NCBI GenBank assembly: GCA_043762325.1
Contig: JAYUMU010000055.1
Coordinates: 1 to 22,817, forward strand
Source of the DNA: JANXSS01 sp025356535
Lineage (GTDB): Bacteria > Pseudomonadota > Gammaproteobacteria > Burkholderiales > Burkholderiaceae_D
Direction: 5' to 3'
DNA: 22,817 nucleotides
Shown here one piece after another: positions 5,953 to 14,416 of the stretch. Numbering within the stretch: position 1 is the stretch's first letter; the number at the start of each line of letters is the position of its first letter. The position numbers were made by a program, and so were the translations under genes. The notes below the pieces were generated by a model. It was not told where the DNA came from and searched no databases. It saw only the letters and a program-made list of their open reading frames with translations.

Positions 5953-7122
5953 GTGAATGAGCTGCAATCCGACGCACGCGCCAAAGTCGTCAATCCCGCC
6001 GAAAGCATATTTCGCAACGGCTTGGATTATGACGGGCAGGTGGTGCTGGTGTTTGAAGGCGGCGGCGCGCTCGGCGCCTACCAGGTCGGCGTCTATGAGG
6101 CGCTGCACGATGCGGGCGTCGAACCGGATTGGGTGATCGGCACTTCAATTGGGGCAATCAATGCGGCCATCATCGCCGGTAATCGCCCAGAAGATCGGAT
6201 CGAGCGCCTGAACGCATTCTGGAAACGGGTGCAGGCGCGCCAGATGCCCTGGAATCAGGGCACGCCATGGGCGCAAAGTTCAATGAACATGAACACCGTG
6301 ATGCACGGCGTCGATGGTTTCTTCAAGCCGAACCTGATGGCACTGATGAACAACAGGGCCGCGCTCGGCACCTACAAGGCCGGCTACTATTGCACCGATC
6401 CTCTTGGCAAGACGTTGGGCGAACTGGTCAATTTCGACCGTCTCAACGAAGCTGCCAACACTCGCCTCAGCCTCGGCACGGTCAATGTCAGGACAGGCAA
6501 GATGCGTTATTTCGATAGCCGCGAAGACAGCATCAGCGTAGCCACCGTGATGGCATCGGGCGCCTTGCCGCCGGCCTTTCCGGCGGTCGAAGTCGACGGT
6601 GAACCATACTGGGATGGCGGCGTGTACTCCAATACCCCGGTCGAGGCCGTGATGAACGATGCACCACGCCGCAACTCGCTGATCTTCGCCGCACACCTGT
6701 GGCTCGCTGAAGGCGCCGCGCCCCAAAGCGTGTGGGACGCAATGGGGCGCGGCAAAGATATCCAGTACGCCAGCCGGGTCGATAACTACGTCAAGGAAGA
6801 ACGTAAGCTGCATCGACTGCGACACGTCATCAACCTGCTTGGAAAACACCTGCCGCCAGCAGCGCTGCAGGACCCGGACGTGAAGGAAATGCTGTCGTGG
6901 GGCTGTTCTACCACGATGCATTTGTGCCGCCTGTACGCGCCGCGGCTGGAAGGCGAAGATCAATCAAAGGACATCGACTTTTCCGAAAACGGTATCCGCC
7001 AGCGCCGCGAAGCCGGCTATGCCAGCGCCATGAAAATGCTGCAGCAACGTCCGTGGCTCGCGCCCCATAGCGAACTGGACGGCGTATTGATGCATGAGAG
7101 CATGCCCCAGGATGACAACTGA
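5953..7122 (+). CDS. Patatin-like phospholipase (DUF3734 C-terminal region)
   Basis: A 389-residue protein. The patatin domain opens with VLVFEGGGALGAYQVGVYEAL (oxyanion-hole glycines about 36-38). The nucleophile elbow is GTSIG at 63-67 (Ser65), and the catalytic-dyad motif DGG begins at Asp221 in YWDGGVYSNTPV. The C-terminal part (KDIQYASRVDNYVKEERKLHRLRHVINLL) fits the DUF3734 extension found in bacterial patatin proteins of this length. No signal peptide or membrane anchor is seen, so a cytoplasmic lipid acyl hydrolase is likely. I chose the GTG at 5953 with AGAGAA upstream because the longer frame from 5869 encodes an unconvincing leader. It follows nrsF by 94 bases on the same strand; whether it belongs to the SigF regulon cannot be told, since no GTAACC-N16-CGAA pair precedes it. 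Confidence 0.85.
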   Translation: MNELQSDARAKVVNPAESIFRNGLDYDGQVVLVFEGGGALGAYQVGVYEALHDAGVEPDWVIGTSIGAINAAIIAGNRPEDRIERLNAFWKRVQARQMPWNQGTPWAQSSMNMNTVMHGVDGFFKPNLMALMNNRAALGTYKAGYYCTDPLGKTLGELVNFDRLNEAANTRLSLGTVNVRTGKMRYFDSREDSISVATVMASGALPPAFPAVEVDGEPYWDGGVYSNTPVEAVMNDAPRRNSLIFAAHLWLAEGAAPQSVWDAMGRGKDIQYASRVDNYVKEERKLHRLRHVINLLGKHLPPAALQDPDVKEMLSWGCSTTMHLCRLYAPRLEGEDQSKDIDFSENGIRQRREAGYASAMKMLQQRPWLAPHSELDGVLMHESMPQDDN

Positions 7123-7390
7123 GGCCGTCGGCAGCAGTCACGCGAGTTGAACAACATTCCACGACTCACGATGGCATCCACGGTCATGGCAAACCTGCTG
7201 CTGGGCAGCTGCGCCGCCATCGACAATCCCGTACGTCTGCGCACGCATTGGCTGCGCTTGGCGCGATTACGTTGCAATAGACCTAAGGCTGGCACGATCG
7301 TCGCCCGGTGCATTACGTAACGACCGACGTGTCGGACTTGGTCGGAAACACGAAGACCAAGGCGTTGCCACGAAGTTTGCACACTGTCAG
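7123..7390. other. Gap between patatin and PLD genes, possible lipoprotein remnant
   Basis: The region holds no convincing gene. A short plus-strand frame at about 7172 begins MASTVMANLLLGSCAAIDNP, resembling the start of a lipoprotein, and stops after about 50 codons in unremarkable sequence. It could be a decayed gene. No terminator hairpin with a T tract was found for the two genes that converge here. Confidence 0.3.
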
Positions 7391-9019
7391 TTACAGCAGC
7401 GCTTCGGGAGCAATTGGTGCCAGCAATTTCATGACGAATTTCAGCAAAAAACCGGCATTGGGTTCGTCGTCGTAGATTGTCTCTTTGCCGTCGTCGGTGT
7501 CGACCCATTCAATCTGTTCGCCGCTGGCGGTAAGACGCAATCGGTAGGCACTGTCCATCTTGTTGGCGGCCAGAAGCGACATGACCTGTTCAGCCAGTTT
7601 TGGGCTGCGAATGATCAATCCCTGCTCGGTGTTTTCGCGGGCAGACCGGGCATCGAGGTTGATCGAGCCGACAAACAACTGTTCATGATCGAGCACCGCT
7701 ATCTTTGCATGCAGCTTTGCTCGCGAACGCTTGAGCAGATCCAGCATCGTGACTTTTTCGCGCAGGATCGGACTCAGTTCGTAGACGTGCACACCCATTT
7801 TCAGCATCGCCACCCGGTAACGGGCGTAACCCGTGTGGACGATCGGTGTATCGGTGGCCGCCAACGAGTTCGTCAGCACGGTGATGTCGACTCCGCGATG
7901 ACGTAATTGTTCCATGGCGTCGATGCCCGCCCGGCCAGGAACGAAATAAGGCGAGACAAGTATCAGTTGCGATTGAGCAGTACCCATCAGGGTCATGAGC
8001 ATGCCGCTTGCCGTGTCGGCTGCGGTTTCGTCGGTAACACCCATTACCTTCGACGGTGAGTCGGCAACCACCCTTGCCGACGCCCAGACCAGGTCAAGCT
8101 TGCCGGCATCGATTTCAGCTGCCAAGGCACCATAGCCAAGCGCATCCTGTTTTACATTCGCTGCCAACCCATCCATCATCACCATGGTGGACATGTTCGA
8201 TGCCAGCACGCTCCTGGCGGCCTGCTCCGCGGTGAATTTGTCATAGTGGACCAGGGTACCCACGGGATACACGTAATCGCTATTCCAGTAGCGATCGAAG
8301 ACGTTCGACAGGTCACCCACAACCGGGCCGACCGCGAAAACATCGAGGTCGATGAAATTACTTTGCGTGCTGTGCATGAAATATTCATTGCCGATATTGC
8401 GACCGCCAGTGACAGCCATGACGTTGTCGGCGACAAAGGACTTGTTGTGCATGCGATGATTGATTCGCTTGAGATCGCCGATCGCGCTCAGGATGCGTGT
8501 CGACACCGCCGCCCTGCCCGCGGCAAAAGGATTGAATAGGCGCACCGAGATGTTTGGCTGACTCGCCATGTGCAGCAAAAGCTGGTCCTGGTTTTCGGTA
8601 CCGATATCGTCGACAAGCAGACGCACCCTGACGCCACGTGCTGCGGCTGCTTCGAGCTCATGCAGCAAAGCATGCCCGGTTTCATCGTCGTGGATAAGGT
8701 AGTACTGCACGTCCAGTGACCGTTGCGCGCGTCGCGCCAGTGCGATTCGCGTATTGAATGCATAAGCGCCGGTTGAAAGCAGGCGAAATCCGGAAAGATC
8801 CTTGGGCGCTCCCGATGCGCTGACCACTTTTTGCAGTGCTGTCTCGGTCTTGCCCGCTGGTTGAAACGCGGTCGACACCGGTTTGATGAAACCGGTCGGT
8901 AGGCTGGCGCAGCCACTCAGGCATAAAGCAAGACATGCCGCTTTAAATGCGGTAACTACCCCGACTGGTGTAAAGGCACACAGCCGCGCTGATAAACATT
9001 CAATAACGGCAAGGCGCAT
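7391..9019 (-). CDS. Phospholipase D-family lipoprotein (ClsC-like)
   Basis: A 542-residue protein with two PLD catalytic motifs. The first is HNKSFVADN with GGRNIGNEY (His191, Lys193, Asp198); the second is HAKIAVLDHEQLFVGSINLD (His437, Lys439, Asp444). The layout is that of the PLDc_2/cardiolipin synthase C group, which forms or exchanges phospholipids by phosphatidyl transfer. A hydrophobic N-terminal segment ends in a lipobox, ALCLSGC with Cys37, so the mature protein is probably lipidated and faces the periplasm. ATG 9019 has only a weak RBS, and a start nearer the hydrophobic segment is possible. It begins 40 bases after vapC on the same strand, so read-through from the toxin-antitoxin operon could contribute to its expression. 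Confidence 0.85.
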   Translation of the reverse strand: MRLAVIECLSARLCAFTPVGVVTAFKAACLALCLSGCASLPTGFIKPVSTAFQPAGKTETALQKVVSASGAPKDLSGFRLLSTGAYAFNTRIALARRAQRSLDVQYYLIHDDETGHALLHELEAAAARGVRVRLLVDDIGTENQDQLLLHMASQPNISVRLFNPFAAGRAAVSTRILSAIGDLKRINHRMHNKSFVADNVMAVTGGRNIGNEYFMHSTQSNFIDLDVFAVGPVVGDLSNVFDRYWNSDYVYPVGTLVHYDKFTAEQAARSVLASNMSTMVMMDGLAANVKQDALGYGALAAEIDAGKLDLVWASARVVADSPSKVMGVTDETAADTASGMLMTLMGTAQSQLILVSPYFVPGRAGIDAMEQLRHRGVDITVLTNSLAATDTPIVHTGYARYRVAMLKMGVHVYELSPILREKVTMLDLLKRSRAKLHAKIAVLDHEQLFVGSINLDARSARENTEQGLIIRSPKLAEQVMSLLAANKMDSAYRLRLTASGEQIEWVDTDDGKETIYDDEPNAGFLLKFVMKLLAPIAPEALL

Positions 9020-9059
9020 GGATTTCTACTTTTTCGGGTGAATGCATGGTTGTGGGCTT

Positions 9060-9446
9060 TCACACCAGCTGCACGGGCCCAGGATACTGCGCGACCATTG
9101 CATCAGCGCTTAGTAACATGATTCCTTCAACTGTTGCCTGAGCAATGAGCAGTCGATCGAAGGGATCCTTGTAAAGCGGTGGTAACGAGTCGACAGCCAC
9201 GGCATGGGCACTTGTAATGGCAAGCTCCTCATAGCCGTTGTCAAGCAAGCCGCGCCGCAACACCCGGGCGTCGACCTGGAAGTCGGCGCGCCCCAGGGCG
9301 CGCTTGATCGTAATTTCCCAAAGACTCGCCGCACTGAAGACCAGAACGTTTTCGGAGTCTTCAAGCAAGCCGCGCGCGGTGGGCGACAGGCGCTCGGGCA
9401 TACCGGCAGCCCAGAGCAGCAGATGGGTATCAAGCAGCAGTTTCAC
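9060..9446 (-). CDS. vapC: PIN-domain toxin VapC
   Basis: A 128-residue PIN-domain ribonuclease. It begins MKLLLDTHLLLWA with Asp6, has Glu44 in SLWEITIK, and a C-terminal acidic pair in YKDPFDRLLIAQA and LSADAMV (Asp94/Asp97, Asp115). These are the metal-binding acidic residues of the family, and all are present, so the toxin looks active. The family cuts RNA at specific sites; the target here is unknown. The start codon overlaps the antitoxin stop (ATGA at 9443-9446), the usual coupled arrangement. Confidence 0.9.
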   Translation of the reverse strand: MKLLLDTHLLLWAAGMPERLSPTARGLLEDSENVLVFSAASLWEITIKRALGRADFQVDARVLRRGLLDNGYEELAITSAHAVAVDSLPPLYKDPFDRLLIAQATVEGIMLLSADAMVAQYPGPVQLV

Positions 9447-9688
9447 GCGTCACCGCCAAAGAGCGTGGCCATCTCCTCGTTCCCCATGTGGTCGAAATCA
9501 TCGGGCACCTGCACGTGTCCGGCCAAAAAGCCGAGCCGGCGCTGTTGCCCCGCTGCCGGGGTGTCCAGACGGGTGACTTTGACTAAAGGCTTGCCAGCCT
9601 TGGCAATGATGAACGGCTCGCCCTTGACGGCACCATCGATTAAGCGCGAAAGCTGGGTCTTGGCTTCGTGAATATTGAACGTGTGCAT
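9443..9688 (-). CDS. vapB: Phd/YefM-type antitoxin (VapB)
   Basis: An 81-residue antitoxin starting MHTFNIHEAKTQLSRLIDGA, the N-terminal Phd/YefM DNA-binding and dimerisation fold, with GEPFIIAKAGKPLVKVTRL completing it. The C-terminal 35 residues are more polar and acidic (VPDDFDHMGNEEMATLFG) and should wrap the toxin. I used ATG 9688; the TTG four codons earlier has no RBS. The ATGA overlap with vapC and a dyad 17 bases upstream of the start support an autoregulated operon. Confidence 0.88.
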   Translation of the reverse strand: MHTFNIHEAKTQLSRLIDGAVKGEPFIIAKAGKPLVKVTRLDTPAAGQQRRLGFLAGHVQVPDDFDHMGNEEMATLFGGDA

Positions 9689-9704
9689 TTGACGGCCCAA
9701 TTAG

Positions 9705-9725
9705 ACTAAGTTTTTCTAGTTTAGT
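9705..9725. promoter_or_regulatory. Dyad upstream of vapBC, candidate operator
   Basis: ACTAA (9705-9709) and TTAGT (9721-9725) form an interrupted dyad in an AT-rich stretch just upstream of vapB. The position suits autoregulation by the VapBC complex. The arms are short, so the call is tentative. Confidence 0.3.
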
Positions 9726-9728
9726 TTG

Positions 9729-10210
9729 CATTGCCGTCCCTTGCGACGAAATCAATCAGTGCCGTTCTGTAAGATCGGCCCAGCATTCGACCAACCAACG
9801 AAGTTATTGCAAGCCCTTGATTTTTTTAGGTAAAGTGCAGGATGAATCGTTTGCAACTATTATAATTAACTTAAATACATGGCGTGATTATTAGAATAAT
9901 CATGGTAGATTTAAGTATAAGCGTAAAGACAAAACGGAAATTCCGTAAGGCGGCAGGCGCTCTTACAGCAGCCACGCTCCAAGCAACTGGCTAGCGACCA
10001 TGACGCTCGCCCATCTGCAGATTAGGCAAGTTCGCGCCTGTGGCTAGCATTTGACCCTCCCCCACCCCAAAAACTAGAGCAGATTTCGAAATGGCATACG
10101 CGGGGTACGGGTCACACCAAGCGAGCCCCGTGCGTTCGCCCGAAGACGCTTGAGGGCGAAAAATTGCTACGACGTTTTTTCAAGAGCAATGTCAGGCAGG
10201 CGAAACAGCT
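9729..10210. other. Intergenic region between vapBC and rep
   Basis: No gene is visible in these 480 bases. An AT-rich core (about 9840-9930) holds two small perfect dyads. One is TGATTATT-AG-AATAATCA at 9885-9902; the other is ACGGAA-A-TTCCGT at 9934-9946. Farther right TTCGCCC (10135-10141) pairs with GGGCGAA (10154-10160), 50 bases past the end of rep. That hairpin could end rep transcription, but no T tract follows it on the minus strand. Confidence 0.4.
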
Positions 10211-11584
10211 TCAAATCGCTTCATCGGATTCGGATTCCAGAAAATCAAGTATCTGGCTGTCAGTAGGTTGGCCCCACAGGGTCGAAGCAAGCCAGTCACC
10301 GAAGGCATTGCTGACCATGGTCATTGCCAGCCCTTTCTTGAGATACGGCTTGAGGGACTTGTCGGCCCCCTTGCTGAACTCGGCGAACGTCTTGCTTTGC
10401 TGCTCGGTCGACAGCTTTCGGTAATGCACCAGCGCGTCATTGGCGCGGGCAAACATGAAGCGCTCGCGGATGCCTTTCTTTTTCTTCGGTGCAGCAGGGG
10501 GCGGCGCAGGTGGTTTTTCCGGTTCCGGCTCGAGCGCCTTGCCGCTGGCGTACCCTTTCTTGATTGCCGTCTTGAAGTACGCAGCCGCCGATTCAACGGG
10601 CGAGATGCGTGCATTTTTCTGCCGGCTCTCGACCAGATTCAAATGCGCCAGCACGACGTTTTCGTCATAGGCGGTATAGATCGCGGTCGCTTCGTCCTTC
10701 GATACCCCGAGCGCGACGATGCGCTCGAGCAGCGCCATGTTGATGATCGGCGCAGACGACAGCTCGAAGGTCGATTGCGCCTTCAAATACACTTTGAATT
10801 GCAGGTCGATGACTTTCCGGCCATCGCGAAACTCCAGCAATTCAACCTCGATGTCGGTGATCGCGTTGATTTCAGCGATCGATTTGAGGACATGATCGCG
10901 CTTGAAATATTTGTACTCCGGCACGTTGGTATCGCTCGAGGCGGTGCCGGTGACGGTGTAGTACCAGCGGTTCCAGTGGTCACGATGGGTCAGGTGCGAT
11001 GGACTGGAAGCGTAGCGCCGGCAGATTTCGTACAACGCCAGGCTCGATGCAGTGCGCATCTGGGTCTGGTACCAGAGGCTGAATTTCGTGTAGATGGTTG
11101 GCTTCAAGACCATCTGCATGACTTCGGGCGGAAACGAGAAGCCGAGCCAGACGGTGCCGCCCTTGCTCTTGAGTCCCTTGGAGTTGTAAATCTTTACGCC
11201 CGAGAGCAGCCGTTCGCTGGTCCACATCTTTTCGCTTTCGGCTGCCACGCGGATATTTTGCAGTTCGTTGGCGTGTTCTTTCAGCGTCTCGTAATCGTTG
11301 CTGTTGTATCGGGTGTCCTTGACGACGTCTTGCAGGGCAATCCAGAAATAGGATTCCGCCGACGGCTCGTCGATGGGCGCGTTGACGCCAGGGCGCTGCT
11401 GCTTTTGGGCCGTCGAGATGAAAACGTTGTAGAGCTTGCGCGACAACAGGCTGAACTGGCCCTCGACGACGCGCAGACCAATCGAATCGTTTGCCTTGCG
11501 AAACTCCATCAACGAGTCTGGCCCGGTTTCGATGGTCACGACCGCAACGTCGACCGGCGGCTCTTTTTTCTTGGGTGGTGCCAT
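10211..11584 (-). CDS. RepB/Rep_3-family replication initiator
   Basis: A 457-residue initiator protein. Residues of roughly 30-270 fit the double winged-helix Rep_3 domain: LRVVEGQFSLLSRKLYNVF, IYTKFSLWYQTQMRTASSLALYEICRRY and FKRDHVLKSIAEINAITDIEVEL. A Pro/Lys linker (about 351-371) leads to a C-terminal helical domain of unknown role. Such proteins bind iterons and DnaA to melt the origin and load helicase, and usually repress their own gene. I chose ATG 11584 (MAPPKKKEPP); the frame is open back to 11719, but that stretch overlaps an iteron and lacks initiator sequence. No good RBS precedes ATG 11584. It is larger than typical small-plasmid Rep_3 proteins and closer in size to initiators of betaproteobacterial megaplasmids and chromids. 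The adjacent array of iterons is the expected binding target. Confidence 0.85.
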   Translation of the reverse strand: MAPPKKKEPPVDVAVVTIETGPDSLMEFRKANDSIGLRVVEGQFSLLSRKLYNVFISTAQKQQRPGVNAPIDEPSAESYFWIALQDVVKDTRYNSNDYETLKEHANELQNIRVAAESEKMWTSERLLSGVKIYNSKGLKSKGGTVWLGFSFPPEVMQMVLKPTIYTKFSLWYQTQMRTASSLALYEICRRYASSPSHLTHRDHWNRWYYTVTGTASSDTNVPEYKYFKRDHVLKSIAEINAITDIEVELLEFRDGRKVIDLQFKVYLKAQSTFELSSAPIINMALLERIVALGVSKDEATAIYTAYDENVVLAHLNLVESRQKNARISPVESAAAYFKTAIKKGYASGKALEPEPEKPPAPPPAAPKKKKGIRERFMFARANDALVHYRKLSTEQQSKTFAEFSKGADKSLKPYLKKGLAMTMVSNAFGDWLASTLWGQPTDSQILDFLESESDEAI

Positions 11585-11702
11585 GAAATCTATCGCAGGA
11601 TAAACATTTTCAGATAATGCAGCTAAGGTGAAAGCGAAGCAAGCGGTCAATTCACTTCGGGATCGGGTCTGCCCTGACTTCACCTTAACGCTTTCGGGCA
11701 GC

Positions 11703-12150
11703 GTTCCCGTAGCGCTCACCTCACAACGGTTTTTCGACGGCTTCGAGGGGCAGCGCCATCATTGCGCGTTCCTGCAGAGTTCACCGAGGCGCGTGCTGTC
11801 ACCACGGCATGAACGTTCCTGCAGAGCTCACTATGCGCGTTGCAGGAGCGTTCCCGCAGCGCTCACCATACGACGCCTACGTTCCTGCAGCGCTCACCGT
11901 TGAAATTCATTAACGTTCCCGCAGCACACACTTTGGCGCCAAAACATGTTCCCCCGGGCCTCACCGACCAGCTTGCCAAGTTTTTCCGCATGCTAACAAA
12001 GAGCGTTCCCGTAGCGCTCACCTTGATACCCCGAGCGTTCCCGAGTCCACTCACCTGTGTTCCCGCAGCGCTCACCTTTGGTCCCGAGAGTTCCTGCAGC
12101 GCTCACCTGTGTTCCTGCAGCGCTCACCTGAGTTCCCGTAAGTACTCACC
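11703..12150 (+). repeat. Iteron array, 13 copies upstream of rep
   Basis: Direct repeats with consensus GTTCCYGYAGCGCTCACC start at 11703, 11768, 11815, 11850, 11881, 11915, 11948, 12005, 12037, 12059, 12090, 12111 and 12132. Perfect or near-perfect copies are at 11703, 11850, 11881, 12005, 12059, 12090 and 12111. Those at 11948, 12037 and 12132 are divergent, the last two being 19 bp. All point the same way, opposite to rep transcription. Spacing tightens to 21-35 bases toward the right end. Repeats of this kind next to a Rep_3 gene are initiator binding sites, and those nearest the gene can serve autorepression. Confidence 0.9.
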
Positions 12151-12189
12151 ATAGCGCCCGCAAAGCCACTGTTCATGCGGGTTCCGGCG

Positions 12190-12241
12190 GTTCCTTAATC
12201 TGTTTTAAGGGTTTCAAGGGTTTAAAATCTTTAAAAAACCC
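12190..12241. other. AT-rich segment beside iterons, candidate DNA unwinding element
   Basis: Directly beyond the last iteron of the main array lies an AT-rich tract. It contains a tandem repeat, AAGGGTTTC-AAGGGTTTA (12207-12224), and an inverted repeat GGGTTT (12218-12223) with AAACCC (12236-12241). AT-rich repeated segments next to iterons are where duplex opening starts in iteron plasmids. I found no perfect DnaA box beside it. Confidence 0.5.
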
Positions 12242-12744
12242 TCAATGGGCGAGCCGTTTGAAAAAACACCTTGCACAGCCTTGTCGCTTCAAAAGATTTC
12301 GATGCACGACCCGTGCAACAGCCAAACCGCGTCTGCCAGGAAAAATGGCGCGGCGTTGGGTGACTCACGGAAGACGTTGGAAGAGATTGACGCTTGTAGC
12401 GCTTGTAGCGACGACATTTTCACCCTGACGCGCCGCCGGCACCGCCCTTGTGTGCATCGAAGGCCCCGCAAAAGCGATTAAAACGGGCTCAGGGCGATTT
12501 ACGACGGTTTTTCTGTATGGGTAGGCATCGGCCTCTGCGCGCGCTTGTAGGCGGTTTAAATCGCTTTGCGGTCGTCTCTCGCTTCACACAAGCGTTTCGC
12601 GCAGTGGATGCCCCTCTGCCGCCCGACCATTCATCGCCAAAATGGCGCGAGTTGCCGATTGCAGGTTGCCCAAGGGTTTTGTCGTGGCGGCGACTTTGGT
12701 TGCTGCACGTTCGTCCAGCAGTCCTCGCAGGTGCCGCTCGGTAT

Positions 12745-12829
12745 GGTGAGCGCTGCAGGAACATTGCCCGGCAGCTGGGTGAGACGCAAGGGAACGGTCA
12801 CAGATGTTGACGGTGAGCAGCACGGGAAC
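12745..12829 (-). repeat. Three iterons in inverted orientation
   Basis: GGTGAGCGCTGCAGGAAC at 12745-12762 is a perfect reverse-complement iteron. GGTGAGACGCAAGGGAAC (12778-12795) and GGTGAGCAGCACGGGAAC (12812-12829) are degenerate copies. Starts are 33 and 34 bases apart, keeping helical phase. Their opposite orientation to the main array, about 600 bases away, would allow Rep-mediated pairing or handcuffing. Confidence 0.8.
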
Positions 12830-12977
12830 TCGTCCAGAGGATGTGCTTCGAGAATTCACCGCTCCAGCGAGTACTTACTGCGCTGTCAAGTCATCAAAAG
12901 CTTGGATAGGCTGCAAAAGACGTTCTCTCGCCCCACTTGCGCCGCATTGGCCTGCATTGCGCCGCATCCAGCTTTAC

Positions 12978-13351
12978 GTTCCTGCAGCGCTCACCCAAAC
13001 CGTTACCTCTGCGCTCACCTGTGGATTGAATCGGGTCTCGCGCCGAGCCTGGCAGCGCTACCAGGATGCATTACATTGCGTTGCGATGTCTGGATGGCGG
13101 CACTGCCGGTCCAACGGGCTTGCGGGCGGCCCAGTGCGCATGCGGACTGGTCTGACTGGGGGCGGCAGGCCCCTGGACGAATGGCAATACGACGGCAGGA
13201 TTGAAATGGAAGCTGGGTGAAGCGTTCCTGTAGCCCTCACCGTCGATGCGGGAACGTATGGCATATAGCGCTGCACTGGCATGGCAAAACGTCGCATCGG
13301 TTGCGCCGGGCCAGACCGTGCTGCATGGGGAGCGTTCCTGCAGCGCTCACC
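12978..13351 (+). repeat. Four outlying iterons before parB
   Basis: A perfect copy lies at 12978-12995 and a degenerate copy at 13002-13019 (GTTACCTCTGCGCTCACC). A near-perfect one is at 13224-13241 (GTTCCTGTAGCCCTCACC) and a perfect one at 13334-13351. The last lies about 80 bases past the parB stop codon. Confidence 0.85.
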
Positions 13352-13429
13352 GAGTCATCGATGTGCCTGCTTCACAAATGCGACGTGTCGGCGCAACACA
13401 TTGCCTTCCTGGTCCTGGCCGGGGCGGCG

Positions 13430-14416
13430 CTAGCTTGGTTTTCCCAAGACCGTCGCCATTGCCTGCTTGAGCTTTTCGCTTAGTCCGTCCAGGGAAATTG
13501 CCAGGTCGACGTCGACGATCTCTATGACGAGCTTGCGGGCAGTGTCGAACTGGCGAACGGTTGCCCGCGCCTTGCCAAATGCCAGGGTGGACTTGGTATC
13601 GCTGCGTGAGCGGGTCACCCTGTCCTTGTTGAAGGCCTTGCGCAGCTTGTCGACCTCGCGCGAGGACAGGCCGCCGTCTTCTGCCGAAATGATCAGTGCC
13701 TTGGTCGCGTCTTCCCCGCATTCGCTGAAGTACTGCCGGATCGCTCCCAGCATGCGCAAATTCAACAGTCGGTGCTGCCCGTTGAGCAGGTCGATGATGC
13801 GCGGCGTAAACGTGGTCAGGCTCATGATGCGTGAGACGTCGGCTTCGTTGATGTCAAGGTCGCGGCCGATTTCGGCCTGCGACTGGTAGACGCCCTGCTC
13901 GAGCATCTGGCGCCACGAAAACGCATCGTCGAGCACGCTTTGCGGTTCACGCTCCGCATTGTACGCACGCGAGGCAAGGTACAGTTCCCGGTCGTTTTCA
14001 GGTTCGGGCTGGAGTTCCACCCGTAATGTCGGCAGACCGGCGTTGATCGCCGCCGCGAGCCGCCGGTGACCGTCGATCAGGCAGACCCGGCCCTGTCGGT
14101 CGAGATAGGCCGCAGCAGGCGTACGCTGCTGCTTTTTCATCGATGCCGCGAGGCGATCGAGTTCGGCGGCCGTAGGCGGCAGCTTGCGCGCATTATGTCG
14201 GTTGTGCAGGATGTCCTGCACCGCAACTTCGCGCAGCGTGGTCAGGCTCGATGCCGCAGGACCCGACGCGGCGCTGTCGGCGGCCAGTTGCAGCACCGGT
14301 CGCTGCCCTGCCATCGTCGATGCGATTTCTTGCGCTCGCACACTGTCGACCCGCTCGATCTGCTCCTGTGCTTCCTCGACAGGCATTCTTGCAAACTTTG
14401 GTAATTTCCGGCTCAT
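13430..14416 (-). CDS. parB: ParB-family centromere-binding protein
   Basis: A 328-residue ParB/Spo0J-type protein. The N-terminal ParB domain spans about residues 60-160 and includes LIDGHRRLAAAINAGLPTLRV; GHRR at 116-119 corresponds to the CTP-binding GERR box, with His in place of Glu. The helix-turn-helix is about 178-199 (QSQAEIGRDLDINEADVSRI), suited to binding a palindromic parS. A C-terminal dimerisation region completes it. The start overlaps the parA stop (ATGA at 14413-14416), so the two are translated together. The probable parS sites are the palindromes beyond the 5' end of parA. Confidence 0.88.
   Translation of the reverse strand: MSRKLPKFARMPVEEAQEQIERVDSVRAQEIASTMAGQRPVLQLAADSAASGPAASSLTTLREVAVQDILHNRHNARKLPPTAAELDRLAASMKKQQRTPAAAYLDRQGRVCLIDGHRRLAAAINAGLPTLRVELQPEPENDRELYLASRAYNAEREPQSVLDDAFSWRQMLEQGVYQSQAEIGRDLDINEADVSRIMSLTTFTPRIIDLLNGQHRLLNLRMLGAIRQYFSECGEDATKALIISAEDGGLSSREVDKLRKAFNKDRVTRSRSDTKSTLAFGKARATVRQFDTARKLVIEIVDVDLAISLDGLSEKLKQAMATVLGKPS

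Larger units (their letters stand above)
12151..13429. other. Gene-poor region between main iteron array and parB
   Basis: Apart from the AT-rich segment and the scattered iterons listed separately, I see no gene here. Several open frames exist, but they read through iterons, lack an RBS, and show no family resemblance. The tract includes a doubled GCTTGTAGC (about 12391-12410) and a DnaA-box-like TGTGGATTG at 13020-13028. Its composition is high GC, like the coding regions. Confidence 0.5.

Noticed and set aside
10268..11617. A 449-codon plus-strand open frame opposite rep
   Set aside because: It is antisense to the conserved initiator; its composition (Arg, Asp, Val) is that of a mirror frame in GC-rich DNA.
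11628..12154. Open frames reading through the iteron array, with repeated peptides such as VPAALT or SAAGTL
   Set aside because: The repeated peptides are translations of the 18-bp iterons in one frame; there is no RBS and no protein-family resemblance.
12391..12410. Doubled GCTTGTAGC
   Set aside because: Only two nine-base copies; no neighbouring structure that would give it meaning.
12448..13297. Several overlapping open frames between the iterons and parB
   Set aside because: They occur in multiple frames over the same DNA, cross iterons, lack start signals, and look like high-GC chance frames.
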